Assembly: GCF_001667885.1 (NCBI RefSeq)
Contig: NZ_LZJW01000030.1
Coordinates: 1-64,000 of the forward strand
Length of the DNA: 64,000 bases
Source of the DNA: Mycobacterium scrofulaceum
GTDB taxonomy: Bacteria; Actinomycetota; Actinomycetes; Mycobacteriales; Mycobacteriaceae
Reading direction: 5' to 3'
The translations under genes were made by a program, and so were the position numbers. The notes beneath the pieces are model-generated. The model saw nothing but the letters and a program-made list of their open reading frames with translations, was not told the origin of the DNA and did not search any database. Positions 27,825-36,956 of the stretch are shown piece after piece (positions within the stretch are counted from its first letter, which is position 1; each line of letters opens with the position of its first letter).

Positions 27825-28840
27825 CGATCCGACGCGCCGATGTCGAGCCGGCACCGGACGTCTTCGCCGCCGTGATGGCGACCGGAATCCTCTCGATCGC
27901 CGCACGCAACCACGGCTACCGCTGGATCAGCGACGCACTGGGCGTCATCGCCACCGTCGGCCTGGTGTTTCTGGTCGCACTGGTGGTCACCGCGGTCGTC
28001 GGCAGGCGGCGGACGTTGCGCTGGGACCTCAGCGACCCCGATGTCACCCTTCGGCTCTTCACCTTCGTCGCCGCTTGCGCGGTGATCGACACCCGCTTGT
28101 CGGCCCACGTGTGGGTGTTGCGGGTGCTCGGCGGGGTGGGGCTGTGCTCCTGGTTGATTCTGGTGGCTGTCAGCGTGCGCAACATGTTCGCGCGCGGGTG
28201 GGTTGCGCTGCGCGACGATGCCCACGGGGCATGGGAACTGGGCAGCGTGGGAACCTCTGGGCTGGCGATCGTGATCGCCCGCGCGGCCTATCACACCGGC
28301 GAGCGCTGGTGGCTGGCGGTGGCCGTCGCCGTGTGGGTAGCGGCCATCTTGATCTACGGACTGATGACCTGGCTGATCCTGTGGCGGGTCGTCAACGAGC
28401 GACAGGACCGGGACGGGTTCGAGCCGGATACCTGGATCTTGATGGGCGGCATGGCGATTGCCACGCTGGCCGGCGACGACATCCACTCGCTGGCGCCCAC
28501 CTGGCTGGCCGGCCCCGTGCGCATCGTGACCGTCGTGACGTGGGTGACCGCCACCGTATGGATACCGCCGCTGATCTACTTCGGTCTGCACCGGATCAGC
28601 CGGCGGCCCAACATGCTGCGGTTCGCCGGCGTGTGGTGGGCGTTCGTGTTCCCGCTGGGCATGTATTCCGCGGCGAGCTATGCCATGGCAAGCGAAACCG
28701 GCCAGCGGTCATTGCTGACGGTCTCGCTGGTTTTCTTCTGGGATGCGTTGGCGGCGTGGGTTGTTGTGGTGGTCGCCGGGCTGTTGCTCCTCGGCCGCGC
28801 GCTGTCACCGTCCACCAATCGAGATGCCGGCCGCCCGTAA
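27821..28840 (+). CDS. TDT/TehA-SLAC1-family transporter
   Basis: This 339-residue membrane protein has about ten hydrophobic segments. The N-terminal [20 protein letters not shown] is typical of the tellurite-resistance/dicarboxylate transporter (TDT) family, whose members carry malate, tellurite-linked anions, sulfite or nitrate. GTG 27821 overlaps the CYP126 stop, giving a purB-CYP126-transporter string with no gaps. The 3' end overlaps the convergent membrane gene by 36 bp. I do not recall this gene at this place in M. tuberculosis, so it may be an addition or a loss there. The substrate cannot be read from sequence. Confidence 0.87.
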   Translation: MTIRRADVEPAPDVFAAVMATGILSIAARNHGYRWISDALGVIATVGLVFLVALVVTAVVGRRRTLRWDLSDPDVTLRLFTFVAACAVIDTRLSAHVWVLRVLGGVGLCSWLILVAVSVRNMFARGWVALRDDAHGAWELGSVGTSGLAIVIARAAYHTGERWWLAVAVAVWVAAILIYGLMTWLILWRVVNERQDRDGFEPDTWILMGGMAIATLAGDDIHSLAPTWLAGPVRIVTVVTWVTATVWIPPLIYFGLHRISRRPNMLRFAGVWWAFVFPLGMYSAASYAMASETGQRSLLTVSLVFFWDALAAWVVVVVAGLLLLGRALSPSTNRDAGRP

Positions 28841-29425
28841 TTCGAGGGCGGCCAGGGCCCTGATGGTGAGCGGATCCTCGCGGCGCCAGCCGCCGACCGG
28901 ATCGGCGCTGACAGCGGCGAGCTTGCCCGGCGGCCGGTTCGTCAATGCCCGCAGGGCAAGGAGTTGCTCGCCGGCGGGGGTCGCCGCCAGGGCGGTCACC
29001 GTCAATTTCCGCCGAAAGAACCGCAGCCGCAGGAGAAGCCACGGCACATCCGCGACGAGGATCGGTACGGCGGCGATGGCCATCGCCAGCAGGACTGCGA
29101 GCCAGCTGGCCGTCGAGTCCAGGTCGTGGCCCGCGCCGGCAAGGTCGAGCGCCGCCTGGCTCGCGGAATTCAGCGGCTGACTGACCGCGTCGCCAACCAA
29201 GGGGATGTGCTGGGCGCCGTGGCCGGCCGAGGCCAGATTGCCGGCGATGCCGTGCGCGCCGCTCTCGACCTGCCGGCCGGCCTCGGCGATGGTGGACACG
29301 GCGTCGTAAACCGCCAGGCCGACGAGCAGCCAGATGGCGGTCCACACAACGACGGCGAAGTCGCTGAGCAGCTGGGCCATCAGCCGGCCCGGGCGGGTGG
29401 AGTAGGGCAAGAACCGCGGGGTCAT
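28805..29425 (-). CDS. Conserved transmembrane protein (Rv0779c-like)
   Basis: This 206-residue protein has a hydrophobic helix at about residues 20-42, an extracytoplasmic-looking Gly/Ala/Ser-rich segment (about 45-105), a second hydrophobic helix (about 106-130), then a basic cytoplasmic tail starting RLRFFRRKLTV. It matches Rv0779c in place and general form. No motif points to a function. The tail overlaps the convergent transporter gene by 36 bp. It is divergent from purC across 64 bp. Confidence 0.8.
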   Translation of the reverse strand: MTPRFLPYSTRPGRLMAQLLSDFAVVVWTAIWLLVGLAVYDAVSTIAEAGRQVESGAHGIAGNLASAGHGAQHIPLVGDAVSQPLNSASQAALDLAGAGHDLDSTASWLAVLLAMAIAAVPILVADVPWLLLRLRFFRRKLTVTALAATPAGEQLLALRALTNRPPGKLAAVSADPVGGWRREDPLTIRALAALELRAAGISIGGR

Positions 29426-29477
29426 GCTCTCGATCCCAGCACAGCTCCCGACACGCGACCCCTATTCGGGTGCCCGT

Positions 29478-29483
29478 TAGGCT
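29478..29483 (+). promoter_or_regulatory. -10 box of purC (leaderless)
   Basis: TAGGCT is followed by exactly 6 bases and the purC ATG, with no ribosome site. In mycobacteria this spacing puts the transcription start on the A of the start codon. Confidence 0.6.
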
Positions 29484-29489
29484 GACCCG

Positions 29490-30377
29490 ATGCGCCCCGC
29501 ACTGTCCGAATACCAGCACCTGGCCAGCGGAAAGGTCCGCGAGATCTTTTCCGTCGACGACGAACATCTGCTGCTGGTCGCGACCGACCGGATCTCGGCG
29601 TACGACTACGTCCTTGACAGCACGATCCCGGACAAGGGTCGCATCCTCACCGCGATGAGCGTCTTCTTCTTCGGTCTGGTCGACGCGCCCAACCACCTGG
29701 CCGGTCCACCGGATGACCCGCGCATCCCCGAGGAGGTTTTGGGCCGCGCGCTGGTGGTGCGGCGCCTGGAGATGCTGCCGGTGGAGTGTGTGGCGCGTGG
29801 TTACCTCACCGGGTCCGGCCTGCTGGACTATCAGGCGACCGGGAAGGTCTGTGGCATCACGCTGCCGCCCGGCCTGGTCGAGGCCAGCAAGTTCTCCGAG
29901 CCGCTGTTCACCCCGGCGACCAAAGCCGCGCTGGGCGATCACGACGAGAACATCTCGTTCGACAGGGTGATCGAATTGGTCGGCGGGGTGCGGGCGAACC
30001 AGCTGCGCGACCGGACGCTGCAAACATATGTTCAGGCCGCCGACCACGCCCTGACGAGGGGAATCATCATCGCCGACACCAAGTTTGAGTTCGGCACCGA
30101 CCGCGACGGTAACCTGCTGCTGGCCGACGAGATCTTCACCCCGGACTCCTCGCGATACTGGCCGGCCGAGGACTACCGGGTTGGGGTGGTGCAGACGAGC
30201 TTCGACAAACAGTTCGTCAGAAACTGGCTCACCAGCCCCGAGTCGGGCTGGGACCGTCACGGCTCGCAGCCGCCACCACCGCTGCCCGACGACATCATCG
30301 GCGCGACCCGCGACCGCTACATCGATGCCTACGAACGCATTTCCGGCTTGAGTTTCGGCGACTGGATCGGCGCGTGA
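29490..30377 (+). CDS. purC: SAICAR synthetase
   Basis: This 295-residue enzyme condenses CAIR with aspartate using ATP in purine synthesis. It opens with the ATP-loop region [20 protein letters not shown], then [25 protein letters not shown], and the substrate segment [19 protein letters not shown] followed by FTPDSSRYW. Length fits the family. Transcription appears leaderless (TAGGCT 6 bases before the ATG). Its stop overlaps the ptrB GTG, forming a two-gene operon. It corresponds to Rv0780. Confidence 0.97.
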   Translation: MRPALSEYQHLASGKVREIFSVDDEHLLLVATDRISAYDYVLDSTIPDKGRILTAMSVFFFGLVDAPNHLAGPPDDPRIPEEVLGRALVVRRLEMLPVECVARGYLTGSGLLDYQATGKVCGITLPPGLVEASKFSEPLFTPATKAALGDHDENISFDRVIELVGGVRANQLRDRTLQTYVQAADHALTRGIIIADTKFEFGTDRDGNLLLADEIFTPDSSRYWPAEDYRVGVVQTSFDKQFVRNWLTSPESGWDRHGSQPPPPLPDDIIGATRDRYIDAYERISGLSFGDWIGA

Positions 30378-32512
30378 CGGAGACGACGGCCGCAGCCCCC
30401 GTACCACCCGTCGCCAAGCGGCGGGACACCCGGCGTGAGCATCACGGGGACGTCTTCATCGATCCCTATGAATGGCTGCGTGACAAGTCCGATCCCGAGG
30501 TCATCGCCTATCTCGAGGCGGAAAACGACTACGTCGATAAGATGACGGCCGATCTCGAACCGTTGCGGCAGAAGATCTTCGCCGAGATCAAGGCGCGTAC
30601 CAAGGAGACCGATCTGTCCGTTCCGACGCGCCAGGGCGATTGGTGGTATTACGCCCGAACCTTCGAGGGAAAGCAGTACCGCGTTCAATGCCGCTGTCCG
30701 GTGGGCAATCCCGATGACTGGGACCCGCCGATCATGGAAGAGGACACCGAAGTGCCCGGCGAGCAGATCCTGCTCGACTCGAACGCCGAGGCGGAGGGGC
30801 ACGAATTCTTCGCGCTCGGTGCCGCCACCGTCAGCCTGGACGGGCATCTGCTGGCATACTCCGTCGACACTGTAGGCGACGAGCGTTATACGTTGCGGTT
30901 CAAGGACTTGCGGACCGGCGAACGGTATCCGGACGAGATCGTCGACATCGGGGCGGGCGCGACCTGGGCGGCCGACAACCACACGGTGTACTACCTGACC
31001 CTGGATGCGGCCCACCGCCCGGATAAGGTCTGGCGCTATCGCGTGGGCTCCGGCGAACAGTCGGAGCTGGTGTATCACGAGGCCGACGAACGGTTTTGGC
31101 TCGGCGTCGGGCTCACTCGCAGCGAGGCCTACGTCTTCATCGCATCGGGTTCCTCGATCACCTCCGAGTATCGGTACGCCGACGCCGCGGACCCGCACGC
31201 ACCGTTCACCGTCGTGCTGCCACGGCGCGAAGGCATCGAGTACGCGGTCGAACACGCGGTCGTTGGTGGTCAAGACCGGTTCCTGATCCTGCACAACGAG
31301 GACGCCGTCAACTTCACCCTCACCGAAGCGCCGGTCAGCGACCCGACGCAGCAGCGCACCCTCATCGCGCACCGCGACGACGTGCGACTCGACGGCGTCG
31401 ACGCCTTCGCCGGCCATCTGGTGGTCAGCTACCGGCGGGAGGCGTTGCCCCGGCTGCAGGTGTGGGACATCGGCGCCGGAGGGGAATACGGCGAGCCCGA
31501 GGAGATCTCCTTCGAATCCGAGCTGATGTCGGCCGGTCTTGCCGGCAACCCCAACTGGCGCGCGCCCAAGCTGCGAATCAGGGCGGGTTCGCTGGTCGTC
31601 CCGGCGCGGGTGTACGACGTCGACTTCGCGACCGGTGAACGCACCTTACTGCGCGAACAACCGGTGCTCGGTGGCTACCGGACCGCCGACTACGTGGAGC
31701 GGCGCGACTGGGCGATCGCCGACGACGGCGCCCGCGTCCCGGTATCCATCGTGCATCGCGTCGGTGTCGAGTTCCCCGCACCGGCTCTGCTGTACGGCTA
31801 CGGTGCCTACGAGATATGCACCGACCCCAGCTTTTCCATCGCTCGGCTGTCGCTGCTCGACCGGGGGATGGTGTTTGCGATCGCCCACGTCCGCGGGGGT
31901 GGTGAGATGGGCCGGCCGTGGTACGAGCACGGCAAGCTGTTGGAGAAGAAGAACACCTTCACCGATTTCGTCGCGGTGGCAAAGCATTTGGTGGATACGG
32001 GCGTCACTCGGCCGCGCCAGCTGGTGGCCCTGGGGGGCAGCGCGGGCGGCCTGCTGATGGGGGCGGTCGCCAACCTGGCGCCCGAACTGTTCGCTGGAAT
32101 CCTCGCGCAGGTCCCGTTCGTCGACCCGCTTACCACCATCCTGGATCCGTCCTTGCCGCTGACCGTCACCGAGTGGGACGAATGGGGAAACCCGTTGCAG
32201 GACAAGGACGTCTACTCGTACATGAAGTCATATTCGCCGTATGAAAACGTCGAGGCCAAGCGGTACCCTGCCATCCTGGCGATGACGTCACTCAACGACA
32301 CCAGGGTGTACTACGTCGAGCCGGCCAAATGGGTAGCGGCGTTGCGGCATGCCAACGGCAACGGCAGCCCGATACTGCTGAAGACGCAAATGAACGCCGG
32401 ACACGGCGGAGTCAGCGGTCGCTATAAGGCGTGGCAGGAGACCGCCTTCCAATACGCCTGGCTGTTGGCTGCTGCCGGTGTCGACCACGGCGGTGGCGAA
32501 AACGGCGATTAG
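30374..32512 (+). CDS. ptrB: Oligopeptidase B (intact)
   Basis: This 712-residue prolyl-oligopeptidase-family serine peptidase (S9A) cleaves after basic residues in short peptides. A beta-propeller occupies about residues 80-430. The catalytic domain has [17 protein letters not shown], the nucleophile elbow in [15 protein letters not shown], the Asp region [14 protein letters not shown] and the His in [12 protein letters not shown]. In M. tuberculosis the locus is split into two frames (Rv0781/Rv0782, ptrBa/ptrBb); here it is one continuous frame. The GTG start overlaps the purC stop. No signal peptide, so it is cytoplasmic. Confidence 0.95.
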   Translation: MTETTAAAPVPPVAKRRDTRREHHGDVFIDPYEWLRDKSDPEVIAYLEAENDYVDKMTADLEPLRQKIFAEIKARTKETDLSVPTRQGDWWYYARTFEGKQYRVQCRCPVGNPDDWDPPIMEEDTEVPGEQILLDSNAEAEGHEFFALGAATVSLDGHLLAYSVDTVGDERYTLRFKDLRTGERYPDEIVDIGAGATWAADNHTVYYLTLDAAHRPDKVWRYRVGSGEQSELVYHEADERFWLGVGLTRSEAYVFIASGSSITSEYRYADAADPHAPFTVVLPRREGIEYAVEHAVVGGQDRFLILHNEDAVNFTLTEAPVSDPTQQRTLIAHRDDVRLDGVDAFAGHLVVSYRREALPRLQVWDIGAGGEYGEPEEISFESELMSAGLAGNPNWRAPKLRIRAGSLVVPARVYDVDFATGERTLLREQPVLGGYRTADYVERRDWAIADDGARVPVSIVHRVGVEFPAPALLYGYGAYEICTDPSFSIARLSLLDRGMVFAIAHVRGGGEMGRPWYEHGKLLEKKNTFTDFVAVAKHLVDTGVTRPRQLVALGGSAGGLLMGAVANLAPELFAGILAQVPFVDPLTTILDPSLPLTVTEWDEWGNPLQDKDVYSYMKSYSPYENVEAKRYPAILAMTSLNDTRVYYVEPAKWVAALRHANGNGSPILLKTQMNAGHGGVSGRYKAWQETAFQYAWLLAAAGVDHGGGENGD

Positions 32513-32590
32513 GTGGCTGGTCCAGAATTGGTGTGCTCGGCCTGCCGTCCCTGCGGGACATAACGGGCCGGAACGGTCGTCATGGGCGGC

Positions 32591-34222
32591 CTACTCGGCG
32601 ACGTTCTGACTCGCTGCCTTCCTTGGCAGAAACGAAGCCGGAATGATCGTCAACGCCACCAACACGACAGCCAGGACGTAGACCACTGTGTAAGCGTGCG
32701 AAAGGCTGTGCAGTAGATTACCCGCGAAGTCGGGGGCGGTCGTTTGCCGCGGAATGGTGGATGGATCAATCGGCTGACCGCGCCGCGTCGCGCTATCCTG
32801 CAGCGCTGCCAATTTATTCGCACTGCTGATATATGCATTGTGATTGAATTGATTGGTCAATATCACAGCCATCAAGGCGGCTCCGGTCGACCCACCTATC
32901 TGTTGGTTGACGCTCATCAGCGTCGTCCCGCGAGCAATCTGATGTGGTGTCAGAGACTGCATGAGCGCCGCATTGAGTGGCGTCGTGGTGAGGCCTATGC
33001 CCAGGCCCATAATCGTCAGCCCGGCCAGCAGTGTCGGTTGATAGGCAGCCTGCTGGGCGACCCCGAAAGTGAACAAACCGAGCCCTGCGGTCATGAGCGC
33101 AAGGCCGACGACCACGATCTTGCCCGGTCCTCGTCGGTCGACGATTACCCCGCCGAGCGGCATGGTCACGAGGGCACCGACTCCGACCGGCACCATGTGC
33201 AGACCCGCCTGCATGGGCGTCTGATGCAGTACGACCTGGAAATAACTCGGAACCAGCAGCCCCACTCCGACGAAGGCGACGGCGAATATCAGCAATGTCA
33301 CATTTACTTGTGTGACCACTCGATTCTGGAAGAGCCGCAGGTCAATCAGTGGGTGGTCCGCTCGATACCAGGCATGCAGTACGAACGCGACGATCAAAGC
33401 CAACCCGACCAGTCCCGGGATTAACACGTAGCGGTCGGCGACCGTTCCGCGGCCTGGAATGGACGAAACCCCGATAAGGAAAGCTGCTACACCGGGCGAC
33501 AGCAGCAGTACTCCGACGAAGTCAAATGCCTCCGACGGCGTCGAGCGATCTTTGGTGAACATGACGGCTGCTAGAGCGAACACGGCGACGCCAACCGGGA
33601 GGTTTACCAGAAAAATCCATTTCCAGCCGTAGGCGTCGATGAGCCAACCACCGAGAATCGGGCCGGCGATCGGCCCAAACAGAATCGGAAGGCCCCCGAC
33701 TGCCATGAGGCGGCCGACGCGTTTTGGGCCGGCCTCGCGAGTCAAGATCACGAAACTCAGGGGCAACAGCATGCCGCCACCGATACCCTGCAGCACCCGA
33801 CAGACGATGAGCGTCAGGATGTTCGGCGCGAACGCGCACATCAACGAGCCCACCGTAAACAGCAGCACCGAACCCATGAAAAGCCGTTTGGTGCCGAATC
33901 GGTCGGCTGCCCAGCCGGTCACCGGAATCACGGTCGCAAAAGCGAGCATGTAGCCCGCGATCGTCCAGGAGACGATGGCCTGGGTCGAGCCGAATTCGGC
34001 CAGGAAAGTGGGTTGCGCGACCAGTACGACTGTGTTGTCCAAGATCGCCATGATGCAAGCGAGCCCGCACACGCCGGCTACGCGGAGCAGCGCAGCGTCA
34101 AGCCTGTCGGGAGACTCGTGTTTGTCCGCGCCCGATTTTTTGGTTGAAGCGGAACCGCTATCCGGACCGCCCGTGTCATCTGAAGTGGCGGAAAAGGCTT
34201 TCTGCATGGTGCTGCCGAGCAT
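32591..34222 (-). CDS. DHA2 (14-TM) MFS drug exporter, paralogue 1
   Basis: This 543-residue EmrB/QacA-type proton-driven exporter has the family TM1 motif NTVVLVAQPTF, motif A in TGWAADRFGTKRLFMGSV, and motif C-like GPIAGPILGGWLIDAYGWKW. About 14 hydrophobic segments are visible. It is closely related to the pump encoded 215 bp upstream (I judge well over half of residues identical), so the pair looks like a tandem duplication. Its DNA is more AT-rich in places (for example 32815-32870) than its neighbours, suggesting one copy came by transfer. Substrates cannot be predicted. No regulator is adjacent. Confidence 0.93.
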   Translation of the reverse strand: MLGSTMQKAFSATSDDTGGPDSGSASTKKSGADKHESPDRLDAALLRVAGVCGLACIMAILDNTVVLVAQPTFLAEFGSTQAIVSWTIAGYMLAFATVIPVTGWAADRFGTKRLFMGSVLLFTVGSLMCAFAPNILTLIVCRVLQGIGGGMLLPLSFVILTREAGPKRVGRLMAVGGLPILFGPIAGPILGGWLIDAYGWKWIFLVNLPVGVAVFALAAVMFTKDRSTPSEAFDFVGVLLLSPGVAAFLIGVSSIPGRGTVADRYVLIPGLVGLALIVAFVLHAWYRADHPLIDLRLFQNRVVTQVNVTLLIFAVAFVGVGLLVPSYFQVVLHQTPMQAGLHMVPVGVGALVTMPLGGVIVDRRGPGKIVVVGLALMTAGLGLFTFGVAQQAAYQPTLLAGLTIMGLGIGLTTTPLNAALMQSLTPHQIARGTTLMSVNQQIGGSTGAALMAVILTNQFNHNAYISSANKLAALQDSATRRGQPIDPSTIPRQTTAPDFAGNLLHSLSHAYTVVYVLAVVLVALTIIPASFLPRKAASQNVAE

Positions 34223-34437
34223 ATCTATACCGGTACCCTTCCGTAGAAGCTTTTAGGCGTTTCGTTCACCAGTGCCTTTACGCGCTGGCCAGGGGTGGGG
34301 CTGGCGGTCGGACACGATGCGTCGGCCCGTGTGGAGCCGGGCGTCAACGCGTTGATCGAGCTTGGGTTGCGTATGTCGCTGCTGTACCCATGGTTGCGGA
34401 CGGCCCGCGGCCTCGTGGGCGCCGACAGGGCCTCGCC
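34223..34437. other. Gap between the two pumps with a possible gene remnant
   Basis: No intact gene is present. On the plus strand a frame from about 34245 to a TAA at 34439-34441 has a plausible protein end (VNALIELGLRMSLLYPWLRT, then ARGLVGADRASP) but no start codon after an upstream stop. It reads like the C-terminus of a lost gene. On the minus strand the region serves as the upstream region of pump 1. Confidence 0.3.
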
Positions 34438-36057
34438 CTAACTGCCCACCGTTTGGCTCGCGGGCTTTTTCGGCAGAAAAGAGGCCGGAATGATCGTGAA
34501 CACCACCAACACCACCGCTATCACAAATACCGCCGTGTAGGCGCGGGAAAGGTCATGCACCACGTTGTCCCAAAAGCCGGCGCTCATCGTCTGGCGCGGT
34601 ATCGCGGACTGATCGACGGGGATTCCGCTGAGCGCGGCCTGCTCTTTTAACGCCGCGAGTTTGTTCGCGGCCACGATGTTCTCGCTGCGATTGAACTGAT
34701 TGGTCAGGATCATCGACATCAGGGCCGTGCCGACCGATCCGCCCACCTGGTGGCTGACGCTCATCAGTGTCGTGCCCCGGGCGATCTGGTGCGGGGCCAG
34801 CGCCTGCACCGCGGCGACTGACAACGGCATCATGGTGCAGCCCATTCCCAGGCCCATGATTGCCAAGCCGATCAGCAGCGTGGGCATGTAGTCCGCCTGC
34901 CTGGCCACGCCGACGGCGAACGTGCCGAGTCCGGCGGTGATCAGCGCGATACCGACCAGCACGATCTTGCCGGGCCCCTGCCGGTCCACCAATGGCCCTG
35001 TCAGACGCATGGTCAGCATGGCGCCGAGTCCCTGCGGGATCATCCGCAGGCCCGCCTGCATCGGGGTCTGGTGCAGCACCTGCTGGAAGTAACTCGGCAG
35101 GAGTAGGCCGGCGCCGAAGAAGGCGCCGGCGAATACCAGCATCGTCACGTTGGCGTGGGTGAGCACCGGGTTACGAAACAACCGCAGATCGATCAGGGGG
35201 TGATCGGCGCGGTGCCACGCGTGCGCGACGAACCCGGCGATCAAGGCCAGGCCGATGGCGGCCGGTATGAGCACGCGTCGGTCGGCGACGGTGCCGCATC
35301 GCGGGATCGATGACATCGCGAACAGGAACGTGGCCAGGCCGGGTGACAGCAGCAGCACGCCGACGAGGTCAAAGGTCTCCGACCGCGCCGGGTGATCCCG
35401 GGGAAAGATGATCGCCCCGAGCGCGATGGTGACGACTCCGATCGGCAGGTTGATCAGGAAGATCCACCGCCAACTCGAACTGTCGATGAGCCAGCCGCCC
35501 AGGATCGGGCCGCCGATCGGGGCGAGCAGCATCGGGATGCTCAGGATCGACATCAGGCGGCCGAGTCGACGCGGGCCCGCTTCCCGGGTCAGGATCATGA
35601 AACTCAGGGGCAGCAGCATCCCGCCGCCGATCCCTTGGGCAACCCGAAAGACAATGAGCTGCAAGATATTTGCGGCCAGCGCGCACAGCAGGGAGCCCAG
35701 GGTGAAGGCGAGCACCGAGCCCAGGAAAAGCCGTTTGGTGCCGAATCGGTCGGCCGCCCACCCGGTGATCGGTATGACCGTCGCCAACGCCAGCGTGTAG
35801 CCGGTCATCGTCCATGCGACAACGGCCTGTGAAGACCCGAATTGGTCGATGAAAGTGCGCTGAGCGACGCTGACCACGGTGACGTCCACGATCGCCATGA
35901 CGGTGGCCAGGATGCAGACGCCGGAAATCCGCAACAGGCCGGCGTCCAGCTTGTCGGGATAGTCCCGTTCGCCCGCGCCCGGCGGCGGGGCGGGGTCGTA
36001 AGGCAGCGGAGTGTCGGCCGCTACGTACGGGGCCTGATCCATGGCGTTGCTTAGCAT
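34438..36057 (-). CDS. emrB: DHA2 (14-TM) MFS drug exporter, paralogue 2 (EmrB/Rv0783c-like)
   Basis: This 539-residue pump is the counterpart by order of Rv0783c (EmrB). Motif A is TGWAADRFGTKRLFLGSV. TM1 carries VDVTVVSVAQRTF where paralogue 1 has LDNTVVLVAQPTF. It has GGPILGGWLIDSSSWRWIF and about 14 membrane segments. I placed the start at 36057 (MLSNAMDQAPYVAAD); an in-frame extension to 36180 is open but lies in the divergent promoter region. Its 3' end runs to within 215 bp of paralogue 1, and the two may be expressed together or separately. Confidence 0.93.
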   Translation of the reverse strand: MLSNAMDQAPYVAADTPLPYDPAPPPGAGERDYPDKLDAGLLRISGVCILATVMAIVDVTVVSVAQRTFIDQFGSSQAVVAWTMTGYTLALATVIPITGWAADRFGTKRLFLGSVLAFTLGSLLCALAANILQLIVFRVAQGIGGGMLLPLSFMILTREAGPRRLGRLMSILSIPMLLAPIGGPILGGWLIDSSSWRWIFLINLPIGVVTIALGAIIFPRDHPARSETFDLVGVLLLSPGLATFLFAMSSIPRCGTVADRRVLIPAAIGLALIAGFVAHAWHRADHPLIDLRLFRNPVLTHANVTMLVFAGAFFGAGLLLPSYFQQVLHQTPMQAGLRMIPQGLGAMLTMRLTGPLVDRQGPGKIVLVGIALITAGLGTFAVGVARQADYMPTLLIGLAIMGLGMGCTMMPLSVAAVQALAPHQIARGTTLMSVSHQVGGSVGTALMSMILTNQFNRSENIVAANKLAALKEQAALSGIPVDQSAIPRQTMSAGFWDNVVHDLSRAYTAVFVIAVVLVVFTIIPASFLPKKPASQTVGS

Positions 36058-36203
36058 ATCGAACCGATTCACCCGCGGTCTGCCCACGGCCCCTTTCCGG
36101 GCGGCGCTCAGCCCGCACGACCTGCGGCCTTTCGGTGTCGATATACGCCTGCCGTCTGCGTGTCCTTCACCGTTCCGCAACCTGAGATCGTCAAACTGCG
36201 GGT

Positions 36204-36908
36204 GTGGCTGGAAAATTGATCGTCTCGGTCTCGGGGATCGGCGAACGCACCCTCGCTGACGTTGAGGCGTTCTGCGCTCAAATGGATGCCCGCAATGTCC
36301 CGGTGTCGCTGTTGGTTGCTCCCCGGCTCAGTGGTGACTATCGACTCGACCGCGACCCGCGCACCGTCGAATGGCTGACCGACCGGAGGTCCGGTGGTGA
36401 CGCGATCGTGCTGCACGGCTATGACGATGCGGCCACCAAGAAGCGCCGCGGTGAATTCGCGATCCTGCGGGCGCATGAGGCGAACTTGCGGCTGATGGCC
36501 GCCGACCGGGTGCTCGAGCACCTCGGGCTGCGCACCCGGCTGTTCGCGGCGCCCGGCTGGGTGGTGTCGCCGGGCGTTGTCAAAGCCTTACCGGACAACG
36601 GCTTTCGGCTGCTCGCGGATCTGCACGGCATCACCGACTTGGTCCGGCACACCACCGTGCGCTCGCGCGTATTGGGCATCGGCGAAGGCTTTCTCACCGA
36701 ACCGTGGTGGTGCCGGATGGTGGTGCTGTCCGCCGAGCGGATCGCCCGCCGGGGCGGCGTCGTGCGCGTCGCCGTGGCCGCCCGCCACTTGCGCAAACCT
36801 GGGCCGCTGCAGGCCATGGTCGACGCTGTCGACTTGTCGTTGATGCACGGCTGCGCTCCGACCGTGTACCGCTGGCAGCGCGATAAGGCCATTCTCGACG
36901 CGGCCTGA
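36204..36908 (+). CDS. DUF2334 polysaccharide-deacetylase-like protein (Rv0784-like)
   Basis: This 234-residue protein has an NodB-like barrel outline. LIVSVSGIGERTLADVEAFC opens it, VPVSLLVAPRL is the second strand, and GDAIVLHGYDD contains the His expected near the metal site; TRLFAAPGWVVSPGVVKAL follows. These features match DUF2334, a family related to polysaccharide deacetylases. It corresponds by order to Rv0784, of unknown role. The start is a GTG at 36204, divergent from the pump gene across 146 bp. No export signal is seen. Confidence 0.82.
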   Translation: MAGKLIVSVSGIGERTLADVEAFCAQMDARNVPVSLLVAPRLSGDYRLDRDPRTVEWLTDRRSGGDAIVLHGYDDAATKKRRGEFAILRAHEANLRLMAADRVLEHLGLRTRLFAAPGWVVSPGVVKALPDNGFRLLADLHGITDLVRHTTVRSRVLGIGEGFLTEPWWCRMVVLSAERIARRGGVVRVAVAARHLRKPGPLQAMVDAVDLSLMHGCAPTVYRWQRDKAILDAA

Positions 36909-36956
36909 CGAAGCGTCTCCTCAACCCGCTCCGCTCGGGCACTACCCTGGTCGGAC

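Noticed and set aside
28596..30407. 603-codon minus-strand frame opposite purC and neighbours
   Set aside because: It spans three unrelated genes and has no domain; shadow.
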